Made by a program: the position numbers and the translations under genes. Positions 1 to 12,480 of a stretch of 64,000 nt of DNA are shown one piece after another. Position 1 is the first letter of the stretch, and each line of letters begins with the position of its first letter. The notes beneath the pieces are model-generated. The model did not search any database. It saw only the letters and a program-made list of their open reading frames with translations, and was not told where the DNA came from. The stretch is from Puffinus mauretanicus (lineage: Eukaryota; Chordata; Aves; Procellariiformes; Procellariidae). Where the stretch lies: NCBI GenBank assembly GCA_023333565.1, contig JAJKFH010000295.1:2026001-2090000 (forward strand). The letters are read 5' to 3'.

Positions 1-323
1 TGTTTGACATAGGATCCCAGGACCACTCTGATATAGGTCTCTAAATCATACCCCTTGGCTGATAATTGCTGCTGCAGCCTGCCAGATTTGACTCCAACAG
101 AAGATGACGACGAGAGGCACTACTAAAAGGCCATGATGCAGAAAACAAATTCTTTAAAGTATGATTTATTTTGTCAAAAGGTATACAGCACTCGGACAAA
201 TGGACTTAAAATAGGAGAGACCAAGGCAGATACTGTTACTGCTTGGCATCACCTTCAGCCTCCAGGTAGATATGATTTAACCTTGATGTCCACTGCTCGC
301 TCGGATAACTCGTTACAGCTGCT

Positions 324-384
324 CCAGCCCTTGGCTCTCAATCAGCCTCTAGTCCCAGCCCTTGGCTCTCAATCAACCTCTAGC
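324..384. repeat. Tandem duplication of a 31 bp unit
   Basis: The 31 bp at 324-354 (starting CCAGCCCTTGGCTCTCAATC) is repeated at 355-384 with one clear substitution before the copies diverge. The flanks (1-900) are moderately GC-rich without a recognised gene. Confidence 0.9.
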
Positions 385-2267
385 AGCCTGTGGCAGCTGC
401 CTATTCCTCTCTGCACCAGGTTACAACAGTCCAGTCTTCTACTAGATCAGTGTCTTCTGACCTCCTCCTGCTCTTTCTTAGCAAGACAGCTCTGCTGCTC
501 CTGTTGGGACTCTGCAGCTGCAACTCATGAAATACTCCATTCAAGTATTTCTGGAGTGCCCTTTTTTAGCCCCTTATTTAGATTTCTTGCCTGGTTTTTT
601 CTTCTTCTCTGTTCCCCTACCTCCCTCCTACATATTTCATTTCACATGATGGAACTCACTCCAGAGAGTCAGACACTATAATCATGCAAAATAATTCAGA
701 GATAGAGGAATGGATGTACTGAGCAGAGAAAGGGAAGACCCTGAAGGCACGCCTGCTCCCAGGCAAGGGACGCAAGCAAATCCCGGTAACTGTACAGGCC
801 CTGCATTCAGACCAGGGCCATTTCCATCCCTCCTGCTCCCATAGCTGGAAGCTATGAACTTTATTAGCCATCCTGAGCTCTCTTCTTCTCCCTCTCTCTC
901 CAGAATACAGAATTCCTCTCAGAAACTAGATTAAAATATATCTTTTAAGAGAAGACATCAATCTCATCCTTCCCCTGTGGTACTCACCCTACTGTAACTT
1001 CCCATAGGAACGCTATAAAAGTGCCATTCTCTCTACCACACAAACCTGTAACTGTGTTGTAAATGTTCAACAGAGGTGAAAAAGTAAAGCAGCAAAAATG
1101 TAAGACACACAGCAGTGTTCAAGAGCTACCGGTCATGAAACGACATGCCTAAAGACCATCAGAGGCACGACTTTAATAGTTTTGAACAGCATCTTGTCTA
1201 CACTTTGATTTTCAGATTCAGCATTTAGTGATATTTTCTCCTATGTTAGCCAAGTCTTCTCTTACAAAGTAATTTTCACTTTCTCACAACCCAAGGGAGT
1301 GGAGTTAGCATAGACTAAATGAAATATCATGGCATTTTTCTGTCTTTCTCAAATGTTGGGGGTGTGAAAGTCCAGAGAACGAGCTGTAAACAGTAGATAG
1401 CATAGTAGGTGGGAAAAAGTGGGGAGGAGGGAGTGACTGGATGAACCCTCCATTGCTGATTGAACAGGACAGTACATTTAGAGGAAATTAATTTTCAGTG
1501 TTGAAATTATGTTGCAGTAGTGATGAGCAGAAGAAAATAGATAGCAATAAAATGAAATTCTAAACAAACTGGCACTACATCAGAAGACAGCACGTTGACA
1601 CTATTTATGTTAATTTCTCCAGGTTTCATCCCCATCTGCATTATTGTTGACACCTCATGTAACCAAGCAAATAACTCTCAAAGAGCCAGGGAGTGAAAGT
1701 AAATGATTGCAGCTGCCATTAGACTCCTATATATTGTAGTAAGCAAAAGTACCAACTCATTATGACCTTGATCTAACAACCCCAGTAGTCGGCTCAAAGG
1801 CTCATCGAGTACTACATTTTTAAATGTTAATTCATGGAGAATTTTTATAGGAAGTTACATTTCTCTTACCAGTTTTCAATTATAACAAGCAAAAGACTAT
1901 GGCAGAGGAGAGCAGGGAAATAAAAATGAGAACACAAAAGGAAATCAGAGGCAAGTGAATCAAAAGCAAAAAGCAAACCTCTTTCAACAGTCAGGTGGGT
2001 TTTCAAAAATATTTAACAGGTCACAGATAGTAGGGGACACTCACTTGGGTCACCCCAGCATTAGGTCAGTAAGCGTCCTTTCCAATTTCATCACCGCAGA
2101 ACCTGACTCTCCAAGCATACTCTCACACGTGTAAATATCTTCAAATAAATTACAGCAAAGTCCTGTCAGCTTGTATTTTAGTCACTCTGATGGAGCTTCT
2201 CACAAGGGCTCTTTCCACTGGAAAAGAGATACACTGAATCATAAAATTCCATTTATTCAAAGCAATG

Positions 2268-2332
2268 AGGGCCAGATTTGGGCAACTGAAGTCAGTAGAA
2301 AAATTCCCACCAACTTCAATGGACTTTCAATT
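2268..2332. repeat. Ancient amniote repeat fragment (probable)
   Basis: GGGCCAGATTTGGGCAACTG, AAGTCAGTAG and CCACCAACTTCAATGG are words of the same class of old repeat as at 15395. Too short for a firm family call. Confidence 0.35.
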
Positions 2333-3616
2333 CTATACTAAGTTCTCAACAGGCACTTGCCTTGGCTTTTAATTTAAGAGTTGCCCCCTCTCCTTCAGGT
2401 GCAGTTGCCATTTGGTCAAATTAACTGTTGTCAGATTCAGGAGATAGATGGGATTTCGGACCTGGCTGTGTGGCTGCCCCTATTACATTTTCATTTTATA
2501 CAGCTGCCGCTCCTTTTTTAATTTGAAAATTACTTTGTTATACTTAAATTGCTTTCAAAGGCAGTCTGTCCAGGCCACCAGATGCACTAATGAGGGTTTT
2601 TTATCTTTAAAATGTGCAAAGGGTAATTTTCTTGTTTCATTTAATTTTAGAAAGATTTTAGTCTGTTATTTTTCAGTTCACATTTAATACCAGAATGAAG
2701 GGACAGAAACATAAGATTCTTTGTTGTAATCTTTAATGGATTAGTGGTATTGATCAAAGAGCTTTGGGTGCTGATGTGAATTTGTCACTTAATCTTATAG
2801 GCATGTTTATCTATTTACCAAGAAATCCGAGTGTCAAGCTAGCAGTGGTACGAGGCCAAGGGCTAGTACATCTGCTTCCATAGTTGGATACACTTATTAA
2901 GGAAAGGAAATAAATGATCAAATTATATATCATTGTGTATTAGGGTGGGGACTGCTGTTTCTTTTTCTAACTCAGAATTTGCCTTAACTTCCTCTAAACA
3001 GAGTGGTTTCATCAGGGATGGAGCAATGCAAGACAACAATCTGTATTAAATTAGGTAGTAACCTGTGCAGTGCATGTTAATGGGAAGAAAAGCTGCATTG
3101 CTGGGATTTCTTTCTTTTTTAATTAGATACAATCAGTTTGACAAAAGGACATTGAGTGGTCTTGATTTTCATTTCAGAGAGATGTGATCATACTTACAAT
3201 ATATTTGTTAGGCAATTTTAAAGAAGGCCATATTAGATTATTAAATTAACCCTTCACATATATCATAGTGGTAAATTAAATCTGAAATGACCTTGAAGAA
3301 ATAAAAGTTTCAAATTTAAAAAAGGGTAAGTTTTTGAAAGGAAAATAAGATTTGCTTGAAATTCACAATGTGTTTACTATGTGTTCAAAATTTCAGCTCT
3401 TCTCACTCGCTCCCAAACCCTTTATGGAGAGAGGATACTAGGATCTTGACTTCATTCACAGGAGGAAAAAGACAACTGGGAAAAAAGTATGTCAGTCGAA
3501 ATACCATGTAAAATCACCGTGACTACAACCTGGCAGTAGTTAAAGAAGAGCAGGGGAAAAAAAAAAAGGAGCTAAGATGGGGTTACTGTATCAGCATTGT
3601 ATGAGAAAGTAGAGAA

Positions 3617-3690
3617 CAGGGGTTCTCAACGTATTTGGTCCAGAGGTTCCCTTTGGATAAAAACTGGTCCATTAAACATTTAATCTAGCC
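3617..3690 (+). repeat. Old DNA-transposon-like terminal fragment (probable hAT type)
   Basis: CAGGGGTTCTCAACGTATTT followed by GGTCCAGAGGTTCC resembles the terminal sequence of old amniote hAT-type nonautonomous elements (CAGGGGTTCTCAACC...). A related diverged copy seems present at 55080-55250. Confidence 0.4.
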
Positions 3691-6600
3691 TTTTCCCTGC
3701 CGCCAGGATCTGTCTCTTCTCTCAATGACTTCTCCTCCACATGAAATGACCTGTGAAGTAGGGTGCTAGCCCTGCTCAGGAATGGGGAAAGGATGGCTGA
3801 CTGGCAAAGGGGATCAGAAAGGCAAAGGGAATCACAAGATGTGTTTGGACATTGTGCAAGGAAGAGGACTTGTCCCAGCACTGGTGGGGCTGAGGAGGAG
3901 GTGGTGAGAGCTTGCACAGAAGGCTGGGGCAGGGAAATGGGCCAGCGTGGCTGTCAGCTGCACAAAGGCAAAGGGTAAAGAGGACTTACTTTAGTGCCAG
4001 GGGAAGAAGATCCATGATGAAAATGGAGAAGGGAAAACAGAGAAACAGTGTTTATGCAATGGGTGTAGAGAAGGTCCAACATTTCTAATCATGTGGCAGA
4101 GATGGTGCAGTAAAAGCACTGCAATACTGTGAAAACCAATGCTGCAAAGTAAACTGAATAGCCAAATGAGCCAGAAAGGATGTAAATCAACAGTGTAAAG
4201 CACAGACAACTTATAATCTGACAAGATGGACAGCTATCTTCCATGAAGTTTATTTTAGAAGGCTGCAAGCTGAATTCAGATGTAGCACTGGCTTTCCATA
4301 ATCAAGACTTTAATATAATATTTGCTCCTGGAAATTAAAGTTCATAGCATTTTGGATAAGGTATTTGCATATAAGAACCACTGATCTCTTTGCTCTTTCT
4401 TGCTGCCTAGTTCCTAGTTCCTACCATCAAACTCCAGTCTCAATCTGTACTTTCTGTCAGTCCTGTTCCTTTTTCTGAGTCTGATGTCGTTACTTATTCA
4501 CAGTATCTTTCAGCTAAACTGGTCCTTGCTCAAGAGATGGCACTTCTCCTGCAGACTCAGGAGGCTATAATGTTTTTTAGCACTGACACGTCTTAAATGT
4601 GTCAGCTGGGACAGATTCTGTTTCCGTACACTTGAAACTTCTACTGTGGGTATAATGGTTATTCAAGAATATCTGCTTTTTTCCTACCGAGAACAATTGC
4701 AGGTATTTTAAAAGCTGTTGATGATAACCACAAAAGCCTGGCAGCACTGACTCGAGAGTTTTTTTGAAGCACTGCTACAAACCATTTTCATCAGTAATTT
4801 TGTGAGAAGCACATTAACCCTGATTTCCAGGAGCCACATTCAGCTGTATCAGAAGTATCCCACCAAAACAGACCTCCAGTTCCTTCAGGATATCCTGAAC
4901 TCAGATGTACCCTCTTCTCACTTTGGGTTAGGAAAAATGCGCTTAGACTGTAAACACCTTTTTACATCTCTGTTTGGTAATATGAAGCAATGAGGCTTCT
5001 GCAACTTTCTCACTATCAGTGTCGTCTTCCATATAGCAACACCTTTATTTTCTCTATTTAAGATAAATTTCCATGAAATTCCTGCTAGTTGCAATGAAAC
5101 AGCTCAGCAAAGTTTCTTAACAGCACGTAATGCACCGTCTTTTCCTCCACCTGCTCCAGGCTGGGCATAGTCTCTAGCACAGATAGACTCAGAAGACAAG
5201 GCAAGGAGGTCTATAAAGGACACTATCACTGGAAAGAGACACTAGGATTTATAACCTATTCTCTTGGGCCAATGCTTTAATGCCAGTAAAGGCCTATAGC
5301 TATAAACATTCTGCCAACAGTACAATAAGAGTGACATCCACTAGAAGTTAAGCATTTGTGTTTGACAAAATTGTAATCCTTGCTCATATTTTTTAACAGA
5401 ATAATTCCAAAGATCATGGAGAAAAAAACAAACTTTTGGCATATGAGTTATTTTTCCCCTGGTTTGGACAGTGGAATTAACAGGAGAGGGAGCAAGGACA
5501 GTCACCAAAACAAAACCTACCCAATTAATTCTGACCTGAAACAACAAAAACCATCAAATGTTCCTGCAGAATGGAAACCCACGCATTCAGCTAGATGCAC
5601 ATGCCATCAGATGCAAATGCCATTTGACTGGTGCTCCCACATACACTGCCCTTGATGCTTTACCATTTTTTCTCCATGTGGAGGAGATTCAGGCCTGGTA
5701 ACACAGAGCTGTCCCACTTCTGCATAAACAGCAGAGGTTTTTTATAAGAAATGTAAACCATTAAAAAAAGATGCTGAGGAAACTTTAGAAATGGAGCTGT
5801 TGTCAGCAGAGATTAAATTGTATACCAACAGCACGACATTTATGCACTGCTACTTAAACTGTGACAAATGGTTGCAAACATGATAGTTTCAGGATCTTTA
5901 ATCTAAATGAATGGTGCTTTTAGCCTACCTCTGACTGGAATTTATTTTGGAAATAAAGAAGCATTTCCTACTCGGTTGTGTACAGAACTGCACCACCAAT
6001 GACTAAAAGGGCAGAAGTCGCAGCTTTCACAGCTTTCGACAGTACTACGATGTACTGTAAGGACTGGAACAGGCTGTCTTTATGTATTTATTCCCTTCTG
6101 AGTCTCAAGCAATGTCTGCAATGTAAATTAAGATTTTTACCTACCTGTCAAGCTTACAGAAATTGTTTTCAAGGAGTTTTTTCTCCTCTTTCATTTTTCT
6201 TGTTATAACAACATGCATAATGTAAGCTCATATAAGGCAGCAGAGATTACATTAAAATGTAATTTTTAAAATTACAAATATCTCAAATAGCAAGTTACTC
6301 AAAAATCATTTCCATCATTATCAGTTTAAATGTAATATTAACTACTGGAGAAAGCTGATGGCATAGGTAGTTTATCCTACTTACGCTAAATTTATTCCTG
6401 TATTATCCTCAGAGACTCTCAGCTGAAGGAATTAAAAGCACGATTCTTACAAACAAGTATTTACAAAGTGATTTTTTAGTGTTTATAGTCTTGTAATACA
6501 ATATTTATAAAATAATCTAATTGCAAACATTCCAAGGTGTTCTTCAGCTAATAGCACAAGAGAAAAATTCACTCTTTTATCCCGCCACCCCCACCCCCAA

Positions 6601-6795
6601 CTCCCTGTTCTCAATCAATGACTTGACTGTACCCCTTGGAGATTTCAATATTAAAAAAAAAAGAAAAAAAGAAACAGGAAAAGATCTTAGGCGAAAAACA
6701 TTTCTTCAAAAAAGAAACAACTCATTGCAATTACAAAAATGTGAATTTGGCATATAATCAGGTGACCAGCTTCTGATGCTTGCATGGAATTTCTG

Positions 6796-6821
6796 CAGTC
6801 CCCTTGCACAGTCCCCTTGCA
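6796..6821. repeat. Perfect 13 bp tandem duplication
   Basis: CAGTCCCCTTGCA occurs twice head to tail. Likely replication slippage. Confidence 0.9.
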
Positions 6822-7082
6822 CAACTGCAAGGTTTGCAGCTGGGGGGAGACCTGAGGTGGTGAACTGGGTGATGCACTAAGAAAAAGATCCCTTAAAGTT
6901 GCCACTTTAAACCCTGAAGTTTACTCCAGCTTTTTTACAGCGCCTATATTTTTAAAAAGACAATAAAAATAATCTTCCCTGTTCAGTTTTTTGAGGGAAA
7001 ATACAATCTTTGTTCAGAAGAAATTCTTCTGATGAAATACTTAACTTAGAACAAGGTTAAAATAAAGTTAAAGCTGTCTTTA

Positions 7083-7250
7083 AGAGCAGGAACGCACTGC
7101 CATCTCGTGGAGCGTGTGCTGGGAGGCAGCGCAGCCAGCCAGGCTGATGCTGCGGGATGAAACGCGCTCCAGTCCCCGCCGCCTCGGCCTGGCCGCCCGC
7201 AGGACCCCCAGCGCCGACAGACGCCATCCTTCTGTGCACACAGCCACGTG
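7083..7250. other. Isolated GC-rich patch
   Basis: About 170 bp rich in GC with several CpGs (for example CCCCGCCGCCTCGGCCTGG) stands out from AT-rich surroundings. Overlapping open frames on the minus strand are short and look compositional. It could be a small CpG island or regulatory element next to the CTCF-type motif. Confidence 0.45.
7096..7110 (-). promoter_or_regulatory. CTCF-type binding motif
   Basis: The minus strand reads CCACGAGATGGCAGT, matching the CTCF core (CCASYAGRKGGCRS) except for G at the Y position. It lies at the edge of a GC-rich patch (about 7083-7250). The motif is seen; occupancy is inferred. Confidence 0.5.
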
Positions 7251-10085
7251 CTAAAAAACTGTATCTTTGGAAACGATAAGAATTTCCCTAAGGAGATATA
7301 TCTGACCAAGCAAGATAAAAGACCTTTAAAAATACACCTACTGCAGAGACCAGGATGAAATTCTGAGTTACATTGCCTCCAAGGCTACCTCTATGCTGGG
7401 AGATTTGCACCTCAGCAGCCCACTATAGAAACCAGCCCCAGCACAGAGGCAGTTTTGACAGGGAAAGCTGATCTGTCAGCTGATGTAGCAGTAACACCTG
7501 CCACCAAAAAATGCATTGTAACAGTAAAGCACGGGTTTTGTGGCAGATGCATAGACGCTGGGCTTCTGTGGGCACAAGGGTGCCCATTGAGTCACCCCTC
7601 TGTGCAACCCTGATCAACACAGAAGTGCTGACAGAAGTCTGCAGCACGGCCCGCAGTTATTCTGTCAACCCTGCCAGGAATTGCCTAGATATAACAGAGT
7701 ATCGCCCTCTAATTTTTTTTTTTTTTATCAGTGTCTGTTATTTCAATATATTAGAGCTGAGATATTCAAAGCTGCCTGAGGGTTTGAAGAATTAGATTCA
7801 AAATGTTCTAGGCAGTTCTGAAAATTCCTGAGAGAGTGATTTTACAATGCTATGAGTCTGATCCTTCAATCCCTCCTTGTGTAAGGAGCGCTTACTTATA
7901 GAAATAGTTTAAGTAGTATTGTCTTAGAGCCAAATTTTGACATTTAGCTGCTGGCCATGCCGGTAGCACATTTTTTTCTCGTGCTCTCCAATCTACAAGT
8001 AAACTCAGAGTGAGCAAAAGCTACCATCTTGCCTTTGGGCAAGGTGCACTCCTGGACGTGCACCAAGAGAAGAGAGCCTGTAATTCGGAGATGCTGTAAT
8101 TGTGAGAGATGCACTCGGTGCACATAAGTGGAAAACAGGTTCCTTACATGCTGTGTTAAAAGTGGGGAAGACTTTTTGCAGAAAAATACATCTCGGTTTG
8201 TTTGCCTGCTATTGTGCTGTGGGTTTTTTGTGAGCTGCAGGCTTGAAATCCAGCAAAAGCTAACAGGAAGAATGGACCCACGCGTCGTACCACGATGCAT
8301 TCACTCTTAAAGAAAAGATGCAGCAGAGAGCAGGCTGCCCCAAGTCCAAAACCAACTCTCTGCTGAAGATGCAGAAAGCAGTTGGGAGCCGTTTCAAGGC
8401 CCCAGGACAAAGGCTATGTGGATAAAAGACAGACTGACGACTGATCTCAGTCAGACCAATGGAGATAAGGTAAAGTAAGCTTACCTCTAGTTTTAAAGTG
8501 ATGCCATGGACAAACAGGGTCTATTGAAAGTGTACAGTTCTTCAGGGGGGTCAGATGTGTTAGGTTTTTTGTATGAAGTTTCAGGGAAACAAATGTATGC
8601 AAGCATCCTGCTTCTGTGCCTGTGTCCGGCAGTCCACTCAGTAACTTTTTAATCTTTCAGCGAGTTTAACAGAGAGGTAGCAGGCTCGAAGGTCCTGTAT
8701 TCCTAACACAGTTTATCAATGCAAATGCTTAGATAGCAATGATGCACTTTGCACCCCCATCAAGAAAAAAGCTGCAGCATGAATCAGAGCTCAGTCGTAA
8801 CCGAGCTCCAAAACAGGCACAAAACCATAGGAAACCAGACTTCAGGAGTTCTGCATTTTGTAGGACTAATGCTTACTCTAATGCATATCTCTCTATCACT
8901 AAATTTAGTGGTTGGTTTTCCTTCCCAAAGCATTTAAATTATTATATCTCAGGTGGTAAAAAGGAGATGGGGTGGACTGCTGATTTGATTTAAAAACAGG
9001 ATGAGCAGTGGGATTTCATTTGGAAAGGAGCACAGAGATAGACTGATCTTTTGAAAGAAACAGCCAGGAGAAAATGAAAAACAGGTCATAGCTCACCCTG
9101 AAACCATAATGCCTGTGAAAAAGTCTGGCCTGAGTAAAGGATGGAAGTAAATATTCTCCATTCATGTCTAAAATAGCGCTTCCAGGCAATTTACTCCAGA
9201 CCCAGTGCACCAGAATGGGTGTTCACACTCCACAAAGTAACCTTGAACAAGGTGTAAAAAACGCTGTGCATAAGAAGCTGGCATGAGTTTCTAAAATGCC
9301 CTAAGTGTCTGATTCGATCCAGTGAAGGCTTATGAAATGAGGAAAAGCTGAGGTTTTTCCACTTTGCTCCCAGCTGGTAATTGCACTCATCATTCTTACT
9401 GTATATAGGAGACCATGGCATACTGTGTGAGGATATATTTTGTTATAGGGTAGAGATGAAGAACCTAGACAGTATTGGCAAAAGCTTGGCATGGACTTCA
9501 ACATCACAAAACTCAAACTAAAAGTTATGGTGAGCTCAGATCTGTGTTACTCTCTATCAAATTCACTAAAGCTTGGAGGGTTCAGAGGTTCGGAAGGGTT
9601 TTGCCCATGTCTGCTGCAGATTCAGTTCTCTAACACAGCCACTGGATTTCAGTAACTCTTTTCTTTTGTCCATATCCACTAAAGTCTTCTCTTTAGTGCC
9701 CACTGTTTCTCAAAGTACACATGGATAAGCATCAGAGGATTTTTCTGCAACACATTTGGTAAGCTCCACAACGCTGAGATTAGAAAAGGACACTACACCA
9801 ATAAAAACAAAACCCTTATAAAGCCTTTGATGAGAACATGAGGTTAGTACATTTTCTTCAGTATACTTTGGTTTTTAAAATGCACTATTCCAATCACTTC
9901 TCAAAAATGATTTAAGCATATTTGGACTAGTAACTTGCCACATATTATCAACTGATACATACGTAGCAGCACATCATTTTATTAGAAACATTTCCAGGTC
10001 TTGCAGAAATTAAAGCATGGATTCAAATAAGCATGGTTTCAGTTCTGCAGATCAAAAGCTACCCCAGTTAACGACACACAGCACC

Positions 10086-10100
10086 AAGCCATCTGGTGAC
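10086..10100 (-). promoter_or_regulatory. Weaker CTCF-like motif
   Basis: The minus strand reads GTCACCAGATGGCTT. The CACCAGATGGC core fits, but the first base and the two bases after GGC do not. Same orientation as the 7096 site. Confidence 0.25.
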
Positions 10101-12187
10101 TTGCAAGAATCTCGGTCTGGTTTATGAACAATAAATTAACCCTGATTAATAACATGCTTGGGAAGTGGTTGGACACAGCAATTTCCCACGGAGGCAGTAT
10201 TTTAATAAATCTCTTACACCCAAATGTTATACACCGTTTCACTACATTTTACCACTTGCAACTTTTTATTTGTAACTGGGCATTTGTTCCCTGTCAGCAC
10301 CCAACTCCCCTCTCCTGAGCAGGTCGTGCTTTTTAGGTCCACACAGCTAATGTGTGCTGGAGAAATTTACTTTGTCATTTGTGCTCATTTGAAACTGTGA
10401 ATGTTGTCAACGCTACATCTGACTGTTCCAGCAGTACCCAGAGGTCCAGTCCGGTCACCATCACACTAAGTATAGTCCTTGCCTCCAAGGAGCTAATTCA
10501 CGATGAATAATTTAGCTGACAAACTTAGTCTGCTTGAGAAATACCCACGAGCAAATTTCAATTTCTTCAACCATAATCATTAGTCAAAATATGCTGGAAT
10601 AAAGATGGGGTGAAAGAGGTTGAGGGGAAGAAAGACGAGGAAAAAAACAAAGGGGATCATACCTGTATTTCTGGATAGCACAGCATGACTTCAGGCTCCT
10701 AATTTCTATTCCTCATACCCAATGGATGAAATTAATTTGGGCAGAAGACAGAGAAAAAGCCTTTCCAGACTATGAAACTAGCTTATATCAGAACTAAAAA
10801 ACTAATATAAATTTCACCACTTTCCATTCCAAATACAAGATTGTCTTCTTTAATTATGTTTTTTCTATCATACAGAGGCACTAGAGTGCCTGTAAGGAAA
10901 GGTGGAAAAATCCTACTTAGTCCCTACCCCACATGCAGAATTCTGCAAGCAGAAATCACACAATCCATGCATCCAGGTGTATGATGCAAGTGCAAACGCA
11001 TACTGGGGCAGCCACAAGTTGGGAACAGCTCACCCTGGACGTATGTCTGTCCTATGACAAAGTGCTCCTGCATTCTGGCTGAGGATGGCCACACCTTTGC
11101 TCAGATGAAGTGTACCACCCTTAAGTGTTCTTCATGCATAGTGCCCCAGCTAAGAGATTTAGGGTGACTGAAAGAGGGAGAAATTATCCATGACAGGAGA
11201 TATTAGTCCACTACTGAACTGGTTCAGACTACAGGAGGAAACAGAGTAGGACCAATACGTACTGCAATACTTACCGTTAACTGCTGCACTTCCTGAGTTA
11301 ATATAACGTTTTCCAAACACATGGGATTTGTCATACTGTACGCAAGACTAACATATCTAAAGGAAAACTCTTGTTTCCTCTACAAAACACAAGCAGAGCT
11401 AAAATAAGAGCCTAATTCTGGTCTTGTTCCATGTCCACCAGAATGACTATACGCTGATTGCAACCAAGCTACTGCAGAATTACATCGATATACTCATACA
11501 ACAATATTGGCCCAAACATAAAAATACTCAATATCTGATGTATCCCTTACCAGGTGACTTTACTGCTGCAGGTTTATGGTCTTGAGGACATATATGCCAC
11601 TTTTTTCTCAAGTCTAATGTCTGACCTGCAATCTGAATTTCTCTAGGAAATGAAAAGGAGCTAAATTGTATTTTACTGTTAACTAGTAATTGCTTTTTTT
11701 GTTCAAGTAAAATAAAGCATTTATTTGATTTAAAATGATCATATGGCACTTATGATAGTGCATAAGTGACTGAGAACTGGTTCCCTGACTCATAATGATC
11801 ATACGCAATTTTTAAGACTGAAAACTGAAACATACAGTGTCCACCTTCCCTTTAGTCCTTCAACATAGAATAGAGATTTTGAATTTAAAAAAAAGTCTCC
11901 CCACTCCCTTCCTTTCCTTCCCTTCAGCAACTTTGGCAGTAGATTACTGCCACAGAATCGAGCACGAGCATGTGCAAGCTCTGTGCTATATTAGCAGAAT
12001 TTTTTGACAGGCTTCTTTATTTTTCTAAATGTGGGAGAGGGATGTTTGTTGTATTTCTTATACATGTGAGGTTAACGGTGAATATCAGACACAGTGATCA
12101 GTCAGAACTAAAAGCACCATTTACAAATTCACATTCTAAATGTCCCTTTTGGAAAGATGATGTTTTGGGTAAATAATTGCTCAGGAT

Positions 12188-12480
12188 TGTCTAGAAGGAA
12201 GCTTATGAACCCAAGTACCTCCCAGGCAGGTAGCAGTTCAGTCTGCTAAGGACACAACTCTGTATGGAGCTGCTTCAAAGACAGAAAAGATAACTAGACA
12301 GGTCTGCCTTGGAGGTAGGTCATCAACAAGGGGATGTCTCCTAGACAGGTCTGCCTGGAAAGTGAGTTATGAGCCTTTGTACAGCACCTTTCAGGCAAGA
12401 AACTTATTCAGGTCTGCCTAGAAGGCAGGTCAGTATGCAGATATGCCTAACAGGCACAGAACTATGCAAGTCTGCCTCTC
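12188..12480. repeat. Degenerate minisatellite, about five units of 47-65 bp
   Basis: The phrase (C)AGGTCTGCCT-GAAGG recurs at about 12299, 12347 and 12410, with weaker copies at about 12188, 12239 and 12469. Each is followed by a purine-rich spacer, a CAGGCA-type block, and a closing motif like TTCA or GACA. Unit length varies and identity is low, so the array is old. Confidence 0.6.

Larger units (their letters stand above)
1..7082. other. Intergenic: no gene recognised
   Basis: Apart from the repeats listed at 324, 2268, 3617 and 6796 I see nothing firm. The 182-codon frame at 133-681 starts in ordinary DNA, spans the 31 bp duplication and has a low-complexity Ser/Leu-rich sequence. About 2400-3400 is AT-rich, repeat-free and has homeodomain-type TAATTA words; it could be conserved noncoding sequence. 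Confidence 0.5.

Noticed and set aside
133..681. 182-codon plus-strand ORF
   Set aside because: Low-complexity Leu/Ser/Gln-rich translation covering a 31 bp duplication, with no recognised motif or conserved-looking start context.
7701..7712. CTCF-like TAGAGGGCGAT on the minus strand
   Set aside because: The AGAGGGCG core is present, but the upstream CCA half is missing (AAT instead).
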